The position numbers and the translations under genes are program-made. The notes under the pieces were generated by a model, which was given only the letters and a program-made list of their open reading frames with translations, did no database searches and was not told the origin of the DNA. From Thioalkalivibrio nitratireducens DSM 14787 (GTDB taxonomy: Bacteria > Pseudomonadota > Gammaproteobacteria > Ectothiorhodospirales > Ectothiorhodospiraceae), in NCBI RefSeq assembly GCF_000321415.2, contig NC_019902.2:3162001-3226000 (forward strand): a DNA stretch of 64,000 bases. Direction: 5' to 3'. Each line of letters begins with the position of its first letter. Within the stretch, counting starts at the first letter, position 1. Positions 9,316 to 17,344 of the stretch are shown in pieces.

Positions 9316-10581
9316 TCACGGGGCGCCGAACCGGATCGGCTCCATCTGCAGCGCGCTCCCGGGGAGCTCTGGAGCAAGCGCCTCCGATCGCCAGGATGAA
9401 GGATCAAGCCCGAGCCGAAACCCCTCAGCTGCCAACCGGTGCATGAGCTCCTGGTCGAACAGCCGGTGCCGGCTCTCGGGAAGTTCGAGGTCGTGCGGAA
9501 CCGCGATGTACCGGAAGTCGACATCGGTGTTCAGATCCTGCGCCAGCAGTTCGGCACCGAACTGCATATGGCGAAGCGTGACACGCATGGAATAGCTGGT
9601 GAGCACCGCAACGCTCCGCCGGACCACCGGTACCCATGCCGCCTGGGTCAATTCCGGGCTGGTGTCCAGGTAGCCGTTCACGATCACCCAGAAGCGCAGT
9701 CTCGGCATCGGCGTACCCGGATTCCGCGCGGCGAATTCCCGGAACACCTGGACGATCTCCTTTCGATCCAGACCGACGAAGGCGGCCTGCGCCGCGGCGC
9801 CGTCGGCGTACAACGCACCCTCGATTGCGACTGGAGGAAAGGCCGCCGGAATCGACGCCGAGGAGAGCAGAATCCGGTGCAATTTCCCGGCATCGTCGGT
9901 TTCCAGCGCGCGGACCGCTTGCGGACCCAGATCCCAGATCCGGAAACGTCCCAGGTCGAGATCCGTGGAACCCAGCAACAGCTTGCGATGCTCCGCGTGT
10001 GCTTCGGCAATACCGCGAATGGTGTCCCTATCCACTTCCACCGCGATCCGCTCGGCCAGCGGCCGGTTGTCGAAGAACGATGGCTGCCAGGGCAGGAAGA
10101 AGAGCAGCCCGCGCAGCAGTGCCAGGCGGTCGCTCGCCTCGTGGTAGAGCTGGCCGATCCGTCGAATCGAGTCGTCGGTACCGAGCAGGCCGAAGGGAGC
10201 GATCAGCGCGCCGGTACTGACACCGGTCACCAGATCGAACTCCGGCCTTCGGACCGATGCGTCAGTCACCTGCGACCAGCCCTGCAGCACTCCGACCCCG
10301 AACGCCCCATACTGACCACCGCTGGAGAGCATCAGGATTTCGTAAGTAAACGGCTGATCCTCCCGCCCGAGCGCCTGTTGCTCGGCATGGCGGGTTTCCA
10401 GACGCTGCAGCAGGCGGGCCGCGATCCGGTCACGCTGTGCCAGCGCTTGAGCCTCGTGTGCGGCAACGCGTTCCTCGAAGGCGTCTGCCGTGATCGTGCG
10501 CGCTGGGCTGGCACAGCCTGCAAGGTGGATCGCCGTCGCACACAGCGAGGCGCACACGAGCAACGAATGATCGAAACGCAT
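9316..10581 (-). CDS. Patatin-like phospholipase, lipoprotein
   Basis: The 421-residue protein has a lipoprotein signal peptide ending in a lipobox (HLAGC, cysteine near residue 22), so it is probably anchored in the outer or inner membrane. The patatin domain follows, with the oxyanion motif SSGGQYGAFGVGVLQG, the nucleophile elbow GVSTGAL (Ser) and the dyad aspartate in YADGAAAQAAF. Patatins are acyl hydrolases with a Ser-Asp dyad; the lipid substrate is unknown. A helical segment after the lipobox (TADAFEERVAAHEAQALAQ) may be coiled coil. The ATG at 10581 is preceded by GAGGAGAACC. The longer open frame upstream lacks a signal peptide. A Fur-like palindrome stands about 105 bases upstream of this start. 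Confidence 0.9.
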   Translation of the reverse strand: MRFDHSLLVCASLCATAIHLAGCASPARTITADAFEERVAAHEAQALAQRDRIAARLLQRLETRHAEQQALGREDQPFTYEILMLSSGGQYGAFGVGVLQGWSQVTDASVRRPEFDLVTGVSTGALIAPFGLLGTDDSIRRIGQLYHEASDRLALLRGLLFFLPWQPSFFDNRPLAERIAVEVDRDTIRGIAEAHAEHRKLLLGSTDLDLGRFRIWDLGPQAVRALETDDAGKLHRILLSSASIPAAFPPVAIEGALYADGAAAQAAFVGLDRKEIVQVFREFAARNPGTPMPRLRFWVIVNGYLDTSPELTQAAWVPVVRRSVAVLTSYSMRVTLRHMQFGAELLAQDLNTDVDFRYIAVPHDLELPESRHRLFDQELMHRLAAEGFRLGLDPSSWRSEALAPELPGSALQMEPIRFGAP

Positions 10582-11460
10582 CGTCGGTTCTCCTCCTGAA
10601 CTGGGCGGTTTCTGGCGGTCGCAAGAGGCCGCGCTGGCGCGCGCGAGGTGACCGTCATCGTGTCCGGGAACGGATGTTGACATGCATATGATAACCATTA
10701 TCATATGAGTCGCAGTTGCAGGGTGACCCCCGGTGGCTGTGTTCTTCTCCTCCTCACTTCCTGCTGTTGCCAAGCCCGCACCGCCTCCAGGCACGCCAGC
10801 CAGGCAACCTTTTTTCCCGCACCCAAACCGGCCGGAAGCCAAACCGCAGAGTGGCCAGAGGCGCCGTCCTGCTTCGATTGCGCCGCGCTCTGACAAACGT
10901 TGTCGTGTAACCGGGAACACGCGTCCGCCGCGGTGCCTCGCCGGATCGTGAACCGACCCGCGAACGCAACGATTCCGAAAGCTGGCCCGACGGGTGAGCG
11001 AAGCAAACGCTCCGGAGCATGCGCCATCAATGCTTGCGTGGGTCGCCTCGTCGCTCCGTACCTCACGATCTCGGGCTCAGTCAGCGCGTGCGTTGTCGAA
11101 CACGTCGCCTCACGGAGCGCGGCAAGTACAGTCTTGATGCACCACACGGTTGTTGCGCCCTCGATCTGCGCGGGCCGGAAGCTGTGGCAACGCACGTCAC
11201 GCACGAACCGACACCCTATCGAGTGTAGGGCATCGCATCGAATCAGGAGGGCAGTTTTTTTTCTGGCTAGGACGATGCACGCCTCTTCCGCGCACGGGGG
11301 GCACCGACCACCCGCCTCGCAAGCAACTGTACTGGGAAGAGATCCGGCCTCGAAGGCTAACCGCCTTGCCCGATATTCCGGGTGTGCGGCCCGCCGTCAC
11401 GGGATACACGCACATGACCGCAGGCCGCTTGCTGCCCGCACCGCTCCGGACGATCGGCCG
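10582..11460. other. Long non-coding or decayed region
   Basis: Nearly 900 bases lie between the patatin-like gene and the SNF2 remnant without a gene I can recognise. Several open frames exist on both strands (the longest on minus, about 10701-11204), but none has a domain signature or a good ribosome binding site. The only clear signal is the Fur-like palindrome at 10685-10707. As the neighbouring segment to the right consists of pseudogene fragments, this stretch is probably also degraded DNA; that is inference. Confidence 0.45.
10685..10707. promoter_or_regulatory. Fur-box-like perfect palindrome
   Basis: Two perfect 10-base arms (CATATGATAA and TTATCATATG) are separated by CCA. The inner 15 bases, TGATAACCATTATCA (10689-10703), match the 7-1-7 Fur consensus TGATAATnATTATCA at all but one arm position. 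It stands out from the GC-rich surroundings by being almost purely A/T. It lies about 105 bases upstream of the minus-strand patatin-like gene; on the plus side no intact gene follows. Another Fur-family repressor or a different dimeric regulator could bind here. Confidence 0.7.
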
Positions 11461-11473
11461 GGCGACCCTCCTA

Positions 11474-11760
11474 CGGCTGCCGGTTCAGGCAGGCGCGCAG
11501 GAGCGGCGGACTGAGCTCCTTAAGGTCGCTGCGGTCCACCACGGCCCAGCGCTCTTGTCGGTCCAGCAGAACCCGCAACTCGGGGCAGAAACATCGTGCC
11601 TGGGCGAATCAGTTTCCGAGTACGCGGGTGGGGGCGATCACCAGAGCCGGAGCCCTTGAACGGCCCGCGGCGCGCTCGGGCATCAGGTGCGCGAGCACCT
11701 GCAGCGTCTTGCCGAGGCCCATATCATCGACCAGGATGCCGCCAGGACCAAGCCGCTGCC
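11474..11760 (-). pseudogene. Fragment of an SNF2-family helicase (remnant)
   Basis: On the minus strand the Walker A and downstream region of an SNF2-type ATPase can be read: [16 protein letters not shown], then [32 protein letters not shown] stop codon follows where functional relatives have tryptophan (TGG to TGA), and the frame then continues as FAQARCFCPELRVLLDRQER before ending at a further stop. This is the normal order of motifs I and Ia of SNF2/HepA-like DNA translocases, but the N-terminal region and most of the helicase domain are missing. The fragment is directly joined to the remnant of an oxidoreductase gene on its upstream side. It is surely non-functional as a helicase. Confidence 0.8.
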
Positions 11761-12114
11761 GCAGCGAAGTTCAGGTTGCCTCTGCTGTCCCCGACCCCGA
11801 GCGTCGACCGGCAAGATCAGCCGAGCGACGCCGACCCGCTCCATTGCACGAACGATGCTCTCCGTTCACTTTGCGCGCACACCTCCACGAGGACCGCCTC
11901 CGAGCGTACAGTACACGGCATCGTGACGGGGCATCACCCTTTCCATCGATGCTGGGTCCAATACGTCGCCTCGCACTGTCGGCAGCGCGGGATGCCTGAC
12001 GTCCACTTTCGTCGGGTCACGTATAAACGCCGTGACGGAGTACCCCTGGTAAAGGGCCTGTCTGACAAGATGGCGGCCAATGCTACCCGTGGCCCCGAAA
12101 ACGATCAGTTTCAT
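11761..12114 (-). pseudogene. Broken NAD(P)-binding (NmrA/SDR-like) oxidoreductase gene
   Basis: The gene starts well, with an AAGGAGG ribosome binding site and an N-terminal Rossmann fold (MKLIVFGATGSIGRHLVRQA, then RGDVLDPASMERVMPRHDAV and YCTLGGGPRGGVRAK). An in-frame TGA at 11866-11868 then interrupts it where relatives have a glycine codon. Beyond the stop the same frame continues with TESIVRAMERVGVARLI, which fits the family. One extra base near 11815 shifts the frame, after which [14 protein letters not shown], the next conserved stretch, can be read. The rest is lost, and the sequence runs into the SNF2 fragment. So there are at least a nonsense mutation, a 1-base insertion and a 3' deletion. 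The 82-residue product before the first stop could still be made, but would lack the catalytic part. Confidence 0.82.
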
Positions 12115-12220
12115 ATGCGGCCTCCTTGTCGAAACCGCCGTGGGCGGCCGGGAGGCCGGAAGAGCGCAGCGTCATCCGCCACCCGGCGTTCGTGCCGGAC
12201 TGCTTGCTCGTGATGGTCAT
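12083..12220 (-). CDS. Short open frame with a good ribosome binding site, unrecognised
   Basis: A 45-codon frame starts at an ATG preceded by AGGGAGGTG and runs into the start of the broken oxidoreductase gene, ending 32 bases inside it. The translation (MTITSKQSGTNAGWRMTLRS...) has no motif I recognise. It may be a small upstream gene, the N-terminal remnant of another decayed gene, or chance. The strong ribosome binding site is the only evidence for it. Confidence 0.25.
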   Translation of the reverse strand: MTITSKQSGTNAGWRMTLRSSGLPAAHGGFDKEAAYETDRFRGHG

Positions 12221-12628
12221 GGCACCTCCCTGCAAGTGTGGGCCACCGATCCCTAGTGGGTCATGCGGCGGTTCCATACGGCCCGACCAGCGCACGCCCG
12301 GCGTTGGACACAAGGGCCAGCCATGGCCGGTGCCGGTGCGCCGGCCACCCTTTCCGGGCTACGGGGCGGAACCTTTCATCTGCGGGCTCGTCAACGAGAA
12401 CGGTGCGTTGTCTGGCACTCCCGCTTCACTCCTCTGCCCGGATCCGTGCAGCCAACCACCGGCACTCGGCAGAACCCGGGATGGGGCGGGAACCCGATTG
12501 CCTGCACTACGGACCGGAATCCATCCCGAGCGTAGCGGCGGCACGGGTTAGGTATTTCCCCGAATTCAGGATTCGTGCGAGCGGGCCTAGGCTTCAGGGT
12601 ACGACCCACGAATCTGGAGGACGACGCA
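12221..12628. other. Intergenic region, no recognised gene
   Basis: About 400 bases upstream of the Tat-exported protein gene hold no gene I can support. Open frames on either strand lack family signatures. The promoter of the Tat-protein gene must lie here, but I cannot place -35/-10 elements with confidence. Confidence 0.45.
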
Positions 12629-13696
12629 ATGACCATCGCCATCAACCGCCGCCGTTTCCTGACCCTGGGCGCGGGCACCTCGGGCCTGGCGCTGGCTTCC
12701 GGCCTCGGGCTGGGCGCGCTGGCCGGTACGCCCCGTGTCGCGGGTGCCGCAACCGGCGAGGGGCGGGCGATCGTGAAGGACGTGATCGATTTCCGCCTGA
12801 AGCCCGGCGACTGGCCCGGTGCCTTCGGCTTCGTCACCTTCCGCCTGCACCAGGGGTTTCACGATGGCGGCATCGTGCACTACATCCGTACCGACGCCTC
12901 GGACGCCGACTACGCGGAACGTCACGGGCTGGTGTTCGTTCCGCTGCTGGGCCTGGTCGACCGACCGGAGCTGCAGAATCGCCTGTACGTGTTCGAGAAT
13001 GGGCAGCCGCCGGTGCTGCAGCATGTTCCCGGCTCGGACGGGTACACCCCGCTGTTCCGCATCCACCGGGTGAGCGGCAATGCCGGCGGCCGCATCCTGA
13101 CCGCCGAGGGCGAGATCGAGGAGGCCGTCGCCACCGGCAGGCTGACCGTCGAAGAGACGCGCGTGCGCGTGAACTTCCCGCTGGTGCAGTGGGGCGACGA
13201 GCACCTCGCGGTCGACACCGAGCGCGACAGCTACCTCGGCACCGGGCAGTTGCTCGACGCGCCCGACCTGGAGAATCGGCAGGTCACGTTCAAGCTGCAC
13301 GAGGCCTTCCCCGGAAGCTGGTACATCCTGACGGACACCTCCGCCGCGCCGATGGCACCGATGATGAGCATTCCGGCATCGCCCGCGACGGCCGACCTGC
13401 CGTCGGTGCATGCCACCGACAAGGTCTGGGTCTTCGTCAACGGTATCGAGGGTGCGGGCGTGATGGGCTTCCAGTCGGCCATCTTCGGGAACCCGGCGGG
13501 GCATGCGGCCTGGAGCCCGTTCTGGGACCACTTCGCGCTGCGCTGGGAGGATCCGGACGAGGCGCGCGTGCTGGAAAATGCCGCCGAGGTCCGGGAGCTC
13601 GTCGCCGCCGAGCGCCTGGTCCAGTACAACGGCACACCGAACTCACACCCGCAGGGGTTCGTGGTCAACTGCCCGGTGCCGGTGATGTCCGGGTAA
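12629..13696 (+). CDS. Tat-exported protein of unknown function
   Basis: The 355-residue protein begins with a twin-arginine signal (NRRRFLTLGAG at residues 6-16, then a hydrophobic stretch and AGAA near residue 45). It is therefore probably folded in the cytoplasm, perhaps with a cofactor, and exported to the periplasm. The mature part is rich in beta-type sequence with several aromatic G-x-W/Y motifs. The C-terminal half contains KVWVFVNGIEGAGVMGFQSAIF and WSPFWDHFALRW. I do not recognise an enzyme signature; similar proteins are annotated as conserved hypotheticals. The ATG at 12629 has TCTGGAGG upstream. Ligands, partners and substrate are unknown. Confidence 0.8.
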   Translation: MTIAINRRRFLTLGAGTSGLALASGLGLGALAGTPRVAGAATGEGRAIVKDVIDFRLKPGDWPGAFGFVTFRLHQGFHDGGIVHYIRTDASDADYAERHGLVFVPLLGLVDRPELQNRLYVFENGQPPVLQHVPGSDGYTPLFRIHRVSGNAGGRILTAEGEIEEAVATGRLTVEETRVRVNFPLVQWGDEHLAVDTERDSYLGTGQLLDAPDLENRQVTFKLHEAFPGSWYILTDTSAAPMAPMMSIPASPATADLPSVHATDKVWVFVNGIEGAGVMGFQSAIFGNPAGHAAWSPFWDHFALRWEDPDEARVLENAAEVRELVAAERLVQYNGTPNSHPQGFVVNCPVPVMSG

Positions 13697-14008
13697 ATCC
13701 CGACTCACGCAATCGGCCCCCTCTCCTGCTCGCGGGAGAGGTTCGGGCAAGGGTCGTTAGGCGGTTCGCGACGCCCCGCCAGACTATCCGCGTTGCTGAC
13801 GACTGCTCCCCGCGATGATGCGCCAACTGTCATCACGCGGGCCGCCACCCGAGACCATGAACGCCGCGGAAGAGGCCGAAGGGTGTCCTCCGCCGGTCCC
13901 ACGCCGGGATTGCCGCGGATTATGGGGCGTCGCGAACAACGAACGGCGAATGACGCTGCGCTCGTCGGCAGACGGGCCGGCGAGAGGTGCATGTCGGGTT
14001 CCTGCACG
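13697..14008. other. Convergent intergenic region with a palindromic repeat copy
   Basis: About 310 bases lie between the stops of two convergent genes. At 13724-13746 is a CTCTCC/GGAGAG hairpin followed by TTCGGGCAAGGGTCG, a copy of the dispersed palindromic element also seen twice at 21.1-21.2 kb. It probably serves as a bidirectional transcription end. Nothing else is recognisable. Confidence 0.5.
13724..13746. repeat. Dispersed intergenic palindrome, copy 1
   Basis: The arms CCCTCTCC and GGAGAGG flank a short TGCTCGCG-type loop, and the hairpin is followed by a G-rich tail. Two more copies of the same design lie between guaA and guaB. Elements of this kind are frequent between genes in GC-rich proteobacteria; a terminator or RNA-stability function is inferred only. 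Confidence 0.55.
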
Positions 14009-14749
14009 TCAGCTCTGCGTTTCATTTGAATCTTGATCCGGGGGCGGCGCGACCGCGACCGTGTGACGTTCACCTGCCGGCTCCCTGAAGAGGAACCCGA
14101 CGGCATCGTTGCCAATGGCGAAGTCGCCTCGGGCGTGCGACCAGGCACGGGTCTGTACCTGCGCATCCATCCACTCGAAGAGCTCCTGCAGCGCGAGCGC
14201 GATATATGGACGCGCTGCGTAGTCCAGCCCCTGCGCGGTCCATGCAGCCCTCGCAGCATCCCGGCGCAGCCAGCCCTGGTGGACAAACCCGGCCGTGAAC
14301 AGAGCACGCAGGACGCCATCGCCGAGTTCCCGGCGCAGGGTCTGTAGCGCGTCCCTCGGATCATTTCCGGGGCCGATCCCCGCTGCCACAGAAGCCGGCA
14401 GAAGCGCGGTCCAGTCCACTCCCATCACGGCCCCCGGCAGCAGATCCTCGTCAATGATCTGCTGGAAATCCGCCACCGGGTCGGACCCGGTGCGCTGCGC
14501 GAGCTGAACCAGCGCGCCGGCTTCATCCAGATAGCCGGAGAGCCGGAATCCGCACAGATGATGGTCCACGAGATCGTGGACGAAGACCGAGGTCGGGATG
14601 CGTTCTCCAGTGTACGGTGTCCCGGCAATCACGTCGGGTCCGGTACCGGGCACGTCAAGTTTCCAGCCGCGCACCCCGAAGTCGTCATTCCAGTGCTCGG
14701 CATAGCGGGCGGGCACGGCTACCGGGCCAGGCACGGGCTGCATCGCCAT
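14009..14749 (-). CDS. Conserved-looking protein of unknown function, divergent from a TetR regulator
   Basis: The 246-residue protein has no signal peptide or membrane segment, so is probably cytoplasmic. It has one region that looks conserved (PTSVFVHDLVDHHLCGFRLSGYLDEA, residues about 55-80) with several histidines and aspartates, which could bind a metal. The C-terminal half is helical. I recognise no family. It starts at an ATG with AAAGGAG upstream and is transcribed divergently from the TetR-family gene with 66 bases between the starts. This is the usual arrangement for a repressor controlling its neighbour, so it probably belongs to the TetR regulon. Confidence 0.7.
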   Translation of the reverse strand: MAMQPVPGPVAVPARYAEHWNDDFGVRGWKLDVPGTGPDVIAGTPYTGERIPTSVFVHDLVDHHLCGFRLSGYLDEAGALVQLAQRTGSDPVADFQQIIDEDLLPGAVMGVDWTALLPASVAAGIGPGNDPRDALQTLRRELGDGVLRALFTAGFVHQGWLRRDAARAAWTAQGLDYAARPYIALALQELFEWMDAQVQTRAWSHARGDFAIGNDAVGFLFREPAGERHTVAVAPPPDQDSNETQS

Positions 14750-14789
14750 CGCGGTCTCCTTTCGCTACTGCTCGTCGCTTGGATTTTAC

Positions 14790-14799
14790 TGACTGGTCA
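14790..14799. promoter_or_regulatory. Possible TetR-family operator
   Basis: The sequence TGACTGGTCA, with arms TGAC/GTCA, lies in the only 66 bases between the divergent unknown gene and the tetR-type gene, 17 bases before the latter's start. Short inverted repeats of this kind are typical TetR-family operators. The assignment rests on position and symmetry only. Confidence 0.4.
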
Positions 14800-14815
14800 A
14801 CTAGACTTCCAGCCC

Positions 14816-15460
14816 ATGGACACTCAAGAAGCCCGCCCGGACACCCGGTCCGCCCTGCTCCATGCAGCGCGCGAACTGATCTTCACCCGCAGCTTCGAGC
14901 ATGTGGGCACCGCGGAGATCTGCGAACAGGCCGGAGTCCACAAGGGCAGCCTGTACCACTTCTTCCGCAGTAAGGAAACGCTGGTACTGGCCATGCTCGA
15001 CGACCTGATGCGCGATTTCGAGCGCGACGTTCTGGTACCGAGCCTGGCCACGCCGGAGCCGATCAGGGCACAGATCGACGCCTTCGTCCGTGCGGTGCAC
15101 GCCTTTCAGGCGGCGGTGCACCGCGAGACCGGCCATCTTCCCGGCTGCCCGTTCGGCAACCTGATCGTCGAGACGGGCACCTACAGCTCCGGGCTGCGGC
15201 AGGCGATCAAGCAGCACCTGGATCGTATTGCCGGGTACTTCCAGCGTTCGTTGCAGACCGCCGTCGAACGCGCCGAACTTCCGGCACACACCGACACGCG
15301 CACCCTGGCCGAGCACTGGCTGACGCTGATGGAGGGCATCCTGGTGATGGCCAAGGTAGACCAGGATCCCGCCACCATCCTGCGCCTGGGCCCGGCGCTG
15401 CATGTGCTGCTCGGGGTACCCGGTGCCGAATGCGGGCTTCGACAACCGCCACACGACTGA
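14816..15460 (+). CDS. TetR/AcrR-family transcriptional regulator
   Basis: The 214-residue repressor-type protein has an N-terminal helix-turn-helix (residues about 14-58: ALLHAARELIFTRSFEHVGTAEI, then EQAGVHKGSLYHFFRSKETLVLAML). The C-terminal helical ligand domain includes HLPGCPFGNLIVE, a motif of the TetR subgroup that often regulates oxidative or electrophile-stress genes. The ATG at 14816 was chosen over an upstream in-frame start that would run through the intergenic operator region. The AhpD-like gene starts 52 bases downstream, so the two may form an operon. The ligand is unknown. Confidence 0.9.
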   Translation: MDTQEARPDTRSALLHAARELIFTRSFEHVGTAEICEQAGVHKGSLYHFFRSKETLVLAMLDDLMRDFERDVLVPSLATPEPIRAQIDAFVRAVHAFQAAVHRETGHLPGCPFGNLIVETGTYSSGLRQAIKQHLDRIAGYFQRSLQTAVERAELPAHTDTRTLAEHWLTLMEGILVMAKVDQDPATILRLGPALHVLLGVPGAECGLRQPPHD

Positions 15461-15512
15461 GCCTGCCAGACGGCTTCACCCTGATCGTCATCCCAAGCCA
15501 AGGAGAAACGTG

Positions 15513-16088
15513 ATGAACCACGCCGATTTCCCGCTGCACAACCGCGACAGTGCCCCCGATGCCGCCGCCGCATTCGACCGCGCCGAGGCTATCTTCGGCA
15601 TGGTCCCGAATCTCACGCGCAAGATGGCAACCTCGCCCGCCCTCGCGCAGGCGTACCTGGATCTGACCGGCCTGTTCGAGGGATGTTCGCTGTCTGCGCA
15701 GCAGCGCGGCGTCGTCCTGTTGACGGTGAGCCGCTTTCACGGCTGCGACTACTGCATGGCGGCGCACAGCATGACCGGCCGCATGACCGGCCTGCCGGAC
15801 GCGGAAGTCGACGCCCTGCGCGAGGATCGGCCGCTGCGGGATCCGCGGCTGGAAGCGTTGCGGCGGTTCGTACACGCGATGCTGGAAGGACGCGGCTGGG
15901 TCGATGCGGCCGATCTGGCGGCATTCCGCCACGCCGGGTTCGGCGAGCAGCAGGTACTGGACGTGATCCTGGGGATCGGTCTCAAGACGCTCTCCAACTA
16001 CACCAACCACATCGCCGGCACCCCGGTCGACACGGCCTTCGAGCACGAGCGTTGGGCCGCGCCGGGAGTGGCGGCCAGGCGGACCTGA
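15513..16088 (+). CDS. AhpD-like / carboxymuconolactone decarboxylase-family peroxidase-related protein
   Basis: The 191-residue protein shows the AhpD core: the helix LSAQQRGVVLLTVSRFHGCDYCMAAHSM with a CxxC pair (C78, C81) and histidine H85, preceded by the IFGMVPNL motif of this subgroup. AhpD-type proteins use the cysteine pair to reduce hydroperoxides or shuttle electrons to peroxiredoxins. The IFGMVPN subgroup is often annotated as a peroxidase-related enzyme or as an alkylhydroperoxidase AhpD-core protein. AAGGAGAAACG precedes the ATG. It lies just behind the TetR gene, suggesting control by it in response to an oxidant or electrophile. Confidence 0.85.
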   Translation: MNHADFPLHNRDSAPDAAAAFDRAEAIFGMVPNLTRKMATSPALAQAYLDLTGLFEGCSLSAQQRGVVLLTVSRFHGCDYCMAAHSMTGRMTGLPDAEVDALREDRPLRDPRLEALRRFVHAMLEGRGWVDAADLAAFRHAGFGEQQVLDVILGIGLKTLSNYTNHIAGTPVDTAFEHERWAAPGVAARRT

Positions 16089-16216
16089 CCGCCTCCGTTC
16101 GATCCACTACCGCCCGACCGCGGCCCACTTGTCCAACCCCGGTCACAGTGCATGCACCGGTCGGCCGGCAGGCAGGCACAGCTGGGCTGGAGCGCGGCAC
16201 CGGGTAGAATGCCCGG

Positions 16217-16822
16217 ATGGACGGCATCGGTGACCTGGGCACCCTTTCCGCGCTGCTGGCGGGGATCAGCCTGAGCGCTGCGGCCGGCCTGCGGGTATTC
16301 CTGCCCGTGCTGGCACTGGGCCTGGCCTCGCGCTTCGGGGTGCTGGAACTCGGCGAGCCGTTCGCGTGGCTGGCCTCCGACCCGGTGCTGCTGGTGGCCG
16401 GGATCGCGGCATTGCTGGAGATCGGCGGGTATTACATCCCGCTGGCCGACAACCTGCTCGACACCCTGGCCACCCCGGCCGCGATCGGCGGCGGCACGGT
16501 CATCGTGGCATCCCTGCTGCCCGAGATGAACAACTTGCTGCAATGGGGCTCGGCTGCACTGCTCGGCGGCGGGGCCGCAGGCATCGTGCAGGGCACGACC
16601 GTCGCGGCGCGCAGCGCATCCACGGCATCCACCGGCGGCCTCGGCAATCCCCTGATCGCAACGTCGGAGACCGGCGGCAGCCTGATCGCGATCATGCTGG
16701 CGCTGCTGATCCCGGTGGTCTTCGGCGTGCTGGTGATCGCGGCCCTGGTCTGGCTGGCGGTTCGGCTGGTCCGGGTGCTACGCCGGCGCCGGGCGCGCAA
16801 GGCCATGCACGCAGGGCGATGA
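16217..16822 (+). CDS. DUF4126 integral membrane protein
   Basis: The 201-residue protein has about five hydrophobic segments and glycine/alanine-rich helices typical of DUF4126, including LSAAAGLRVFLPVLALGLASRFG near the N-terminus and the signature PLADNLLDTLATPAAIGGG. It ends in a short basic tail (RRRRARKAMHAGR), which should lie in the cytoplasm. The function is unknown. It sits alone between the AhpD-like gene and the convergent DUF1328 gene. I take the ATG at 16217 as start; no strong ribosome binding site is seen. Confidence 0.8.
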   Translation: MDGIGDLGTLSALLAGISLSAAAGLRVFLPVLALGLASRFGVLELGEPFAWLASDPVLLVAGIAALLEIGGYYIPLADNLLDTLATPAAIGGGTVIVASLLPEMNNLLQWGSAALLGGGAAGIVQGTTVAARSASTASTGGLGNPLIATSETGGSLIAIMLALLIPVVFGVLVIAALVWLAVRLVRVLRRRRARKAMHAGR

Positions 16823-16932
16823 ACACACGGAGCGGTGAACGGGCCGCGGCGGGATCGCGCAGCCGTCTGACCCACGGGCGGGCGCTCAACGTGCAGCATG
16901 AAATGCGCCGAGGTACACAGAGCACCAGCGGG

Positions 16933-17097
16933 TCAGAGGCGAGGCCCCCTTCCGCTGATCAGCGACACCACTACCAGCACCAGGCCCACGATGAACAGGA
17001 TCCAGGCGATGTTAGTCGCGGTTCCGGCGATCCCGCCAAGCCCCAGTACACCGGCAATGATCGCGACGATCAGGAAGATCAGGGCCCAGGAAAACAT
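16933..17097 (-). CDS. Small DUF1328 (YtjA-like) membrane protein
   Basis: The 54-residue protein has two transmembrane helices: [19 protein letters not shown] and [19 protein letters not shown], with LGGIAGTAT between them. This is the full length and typical sequence of DUF1328 (E. coli YtjA). The role is unknown; relatives are often expressed under envelope or osmotic stress. CGGAGACC is placed correctly before the ATG. It is convergent with the DUF4126 gene. Confidence 0.88.
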   Translation of the reverse strand: MFSWALIFLIVAIIAGVLGLGGIAGTATNIAWILFIVGLVLVVVSLISGRGPRL

Positions 17098-17344
17098 GCG
17101 GGTCTCCGATGGTGGCTGATCATGAACCGTAGCAGGCCCGGCCCGGGGCTGCCCGGATCCCCGCGGGCGCCCTCATCCGGGAGCGACCGCATGCCGACGG
17201 AACCGCGAAGCTCGTTGGGATACGGGTCGGGCGATCGTCCGGCGTGAACAGTGACCGACCGGGCTGGTCGGAATGATCAGGGACGCCGCCGCTTCTCGCG
17301 GGGCGGTCCCGGTTTATCAGGGTACAACTGCCGAGGAGGCTGCG

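Noticed and set aside
10705-10893. A 62-codon plus frame with a lipoprotein-like start next to the Fur-like box
   Set aside because: The start codon lies inside the palindrome, there is no ribosome binding site, and the sequence after the hydrophobic stretch has no protein-like character.
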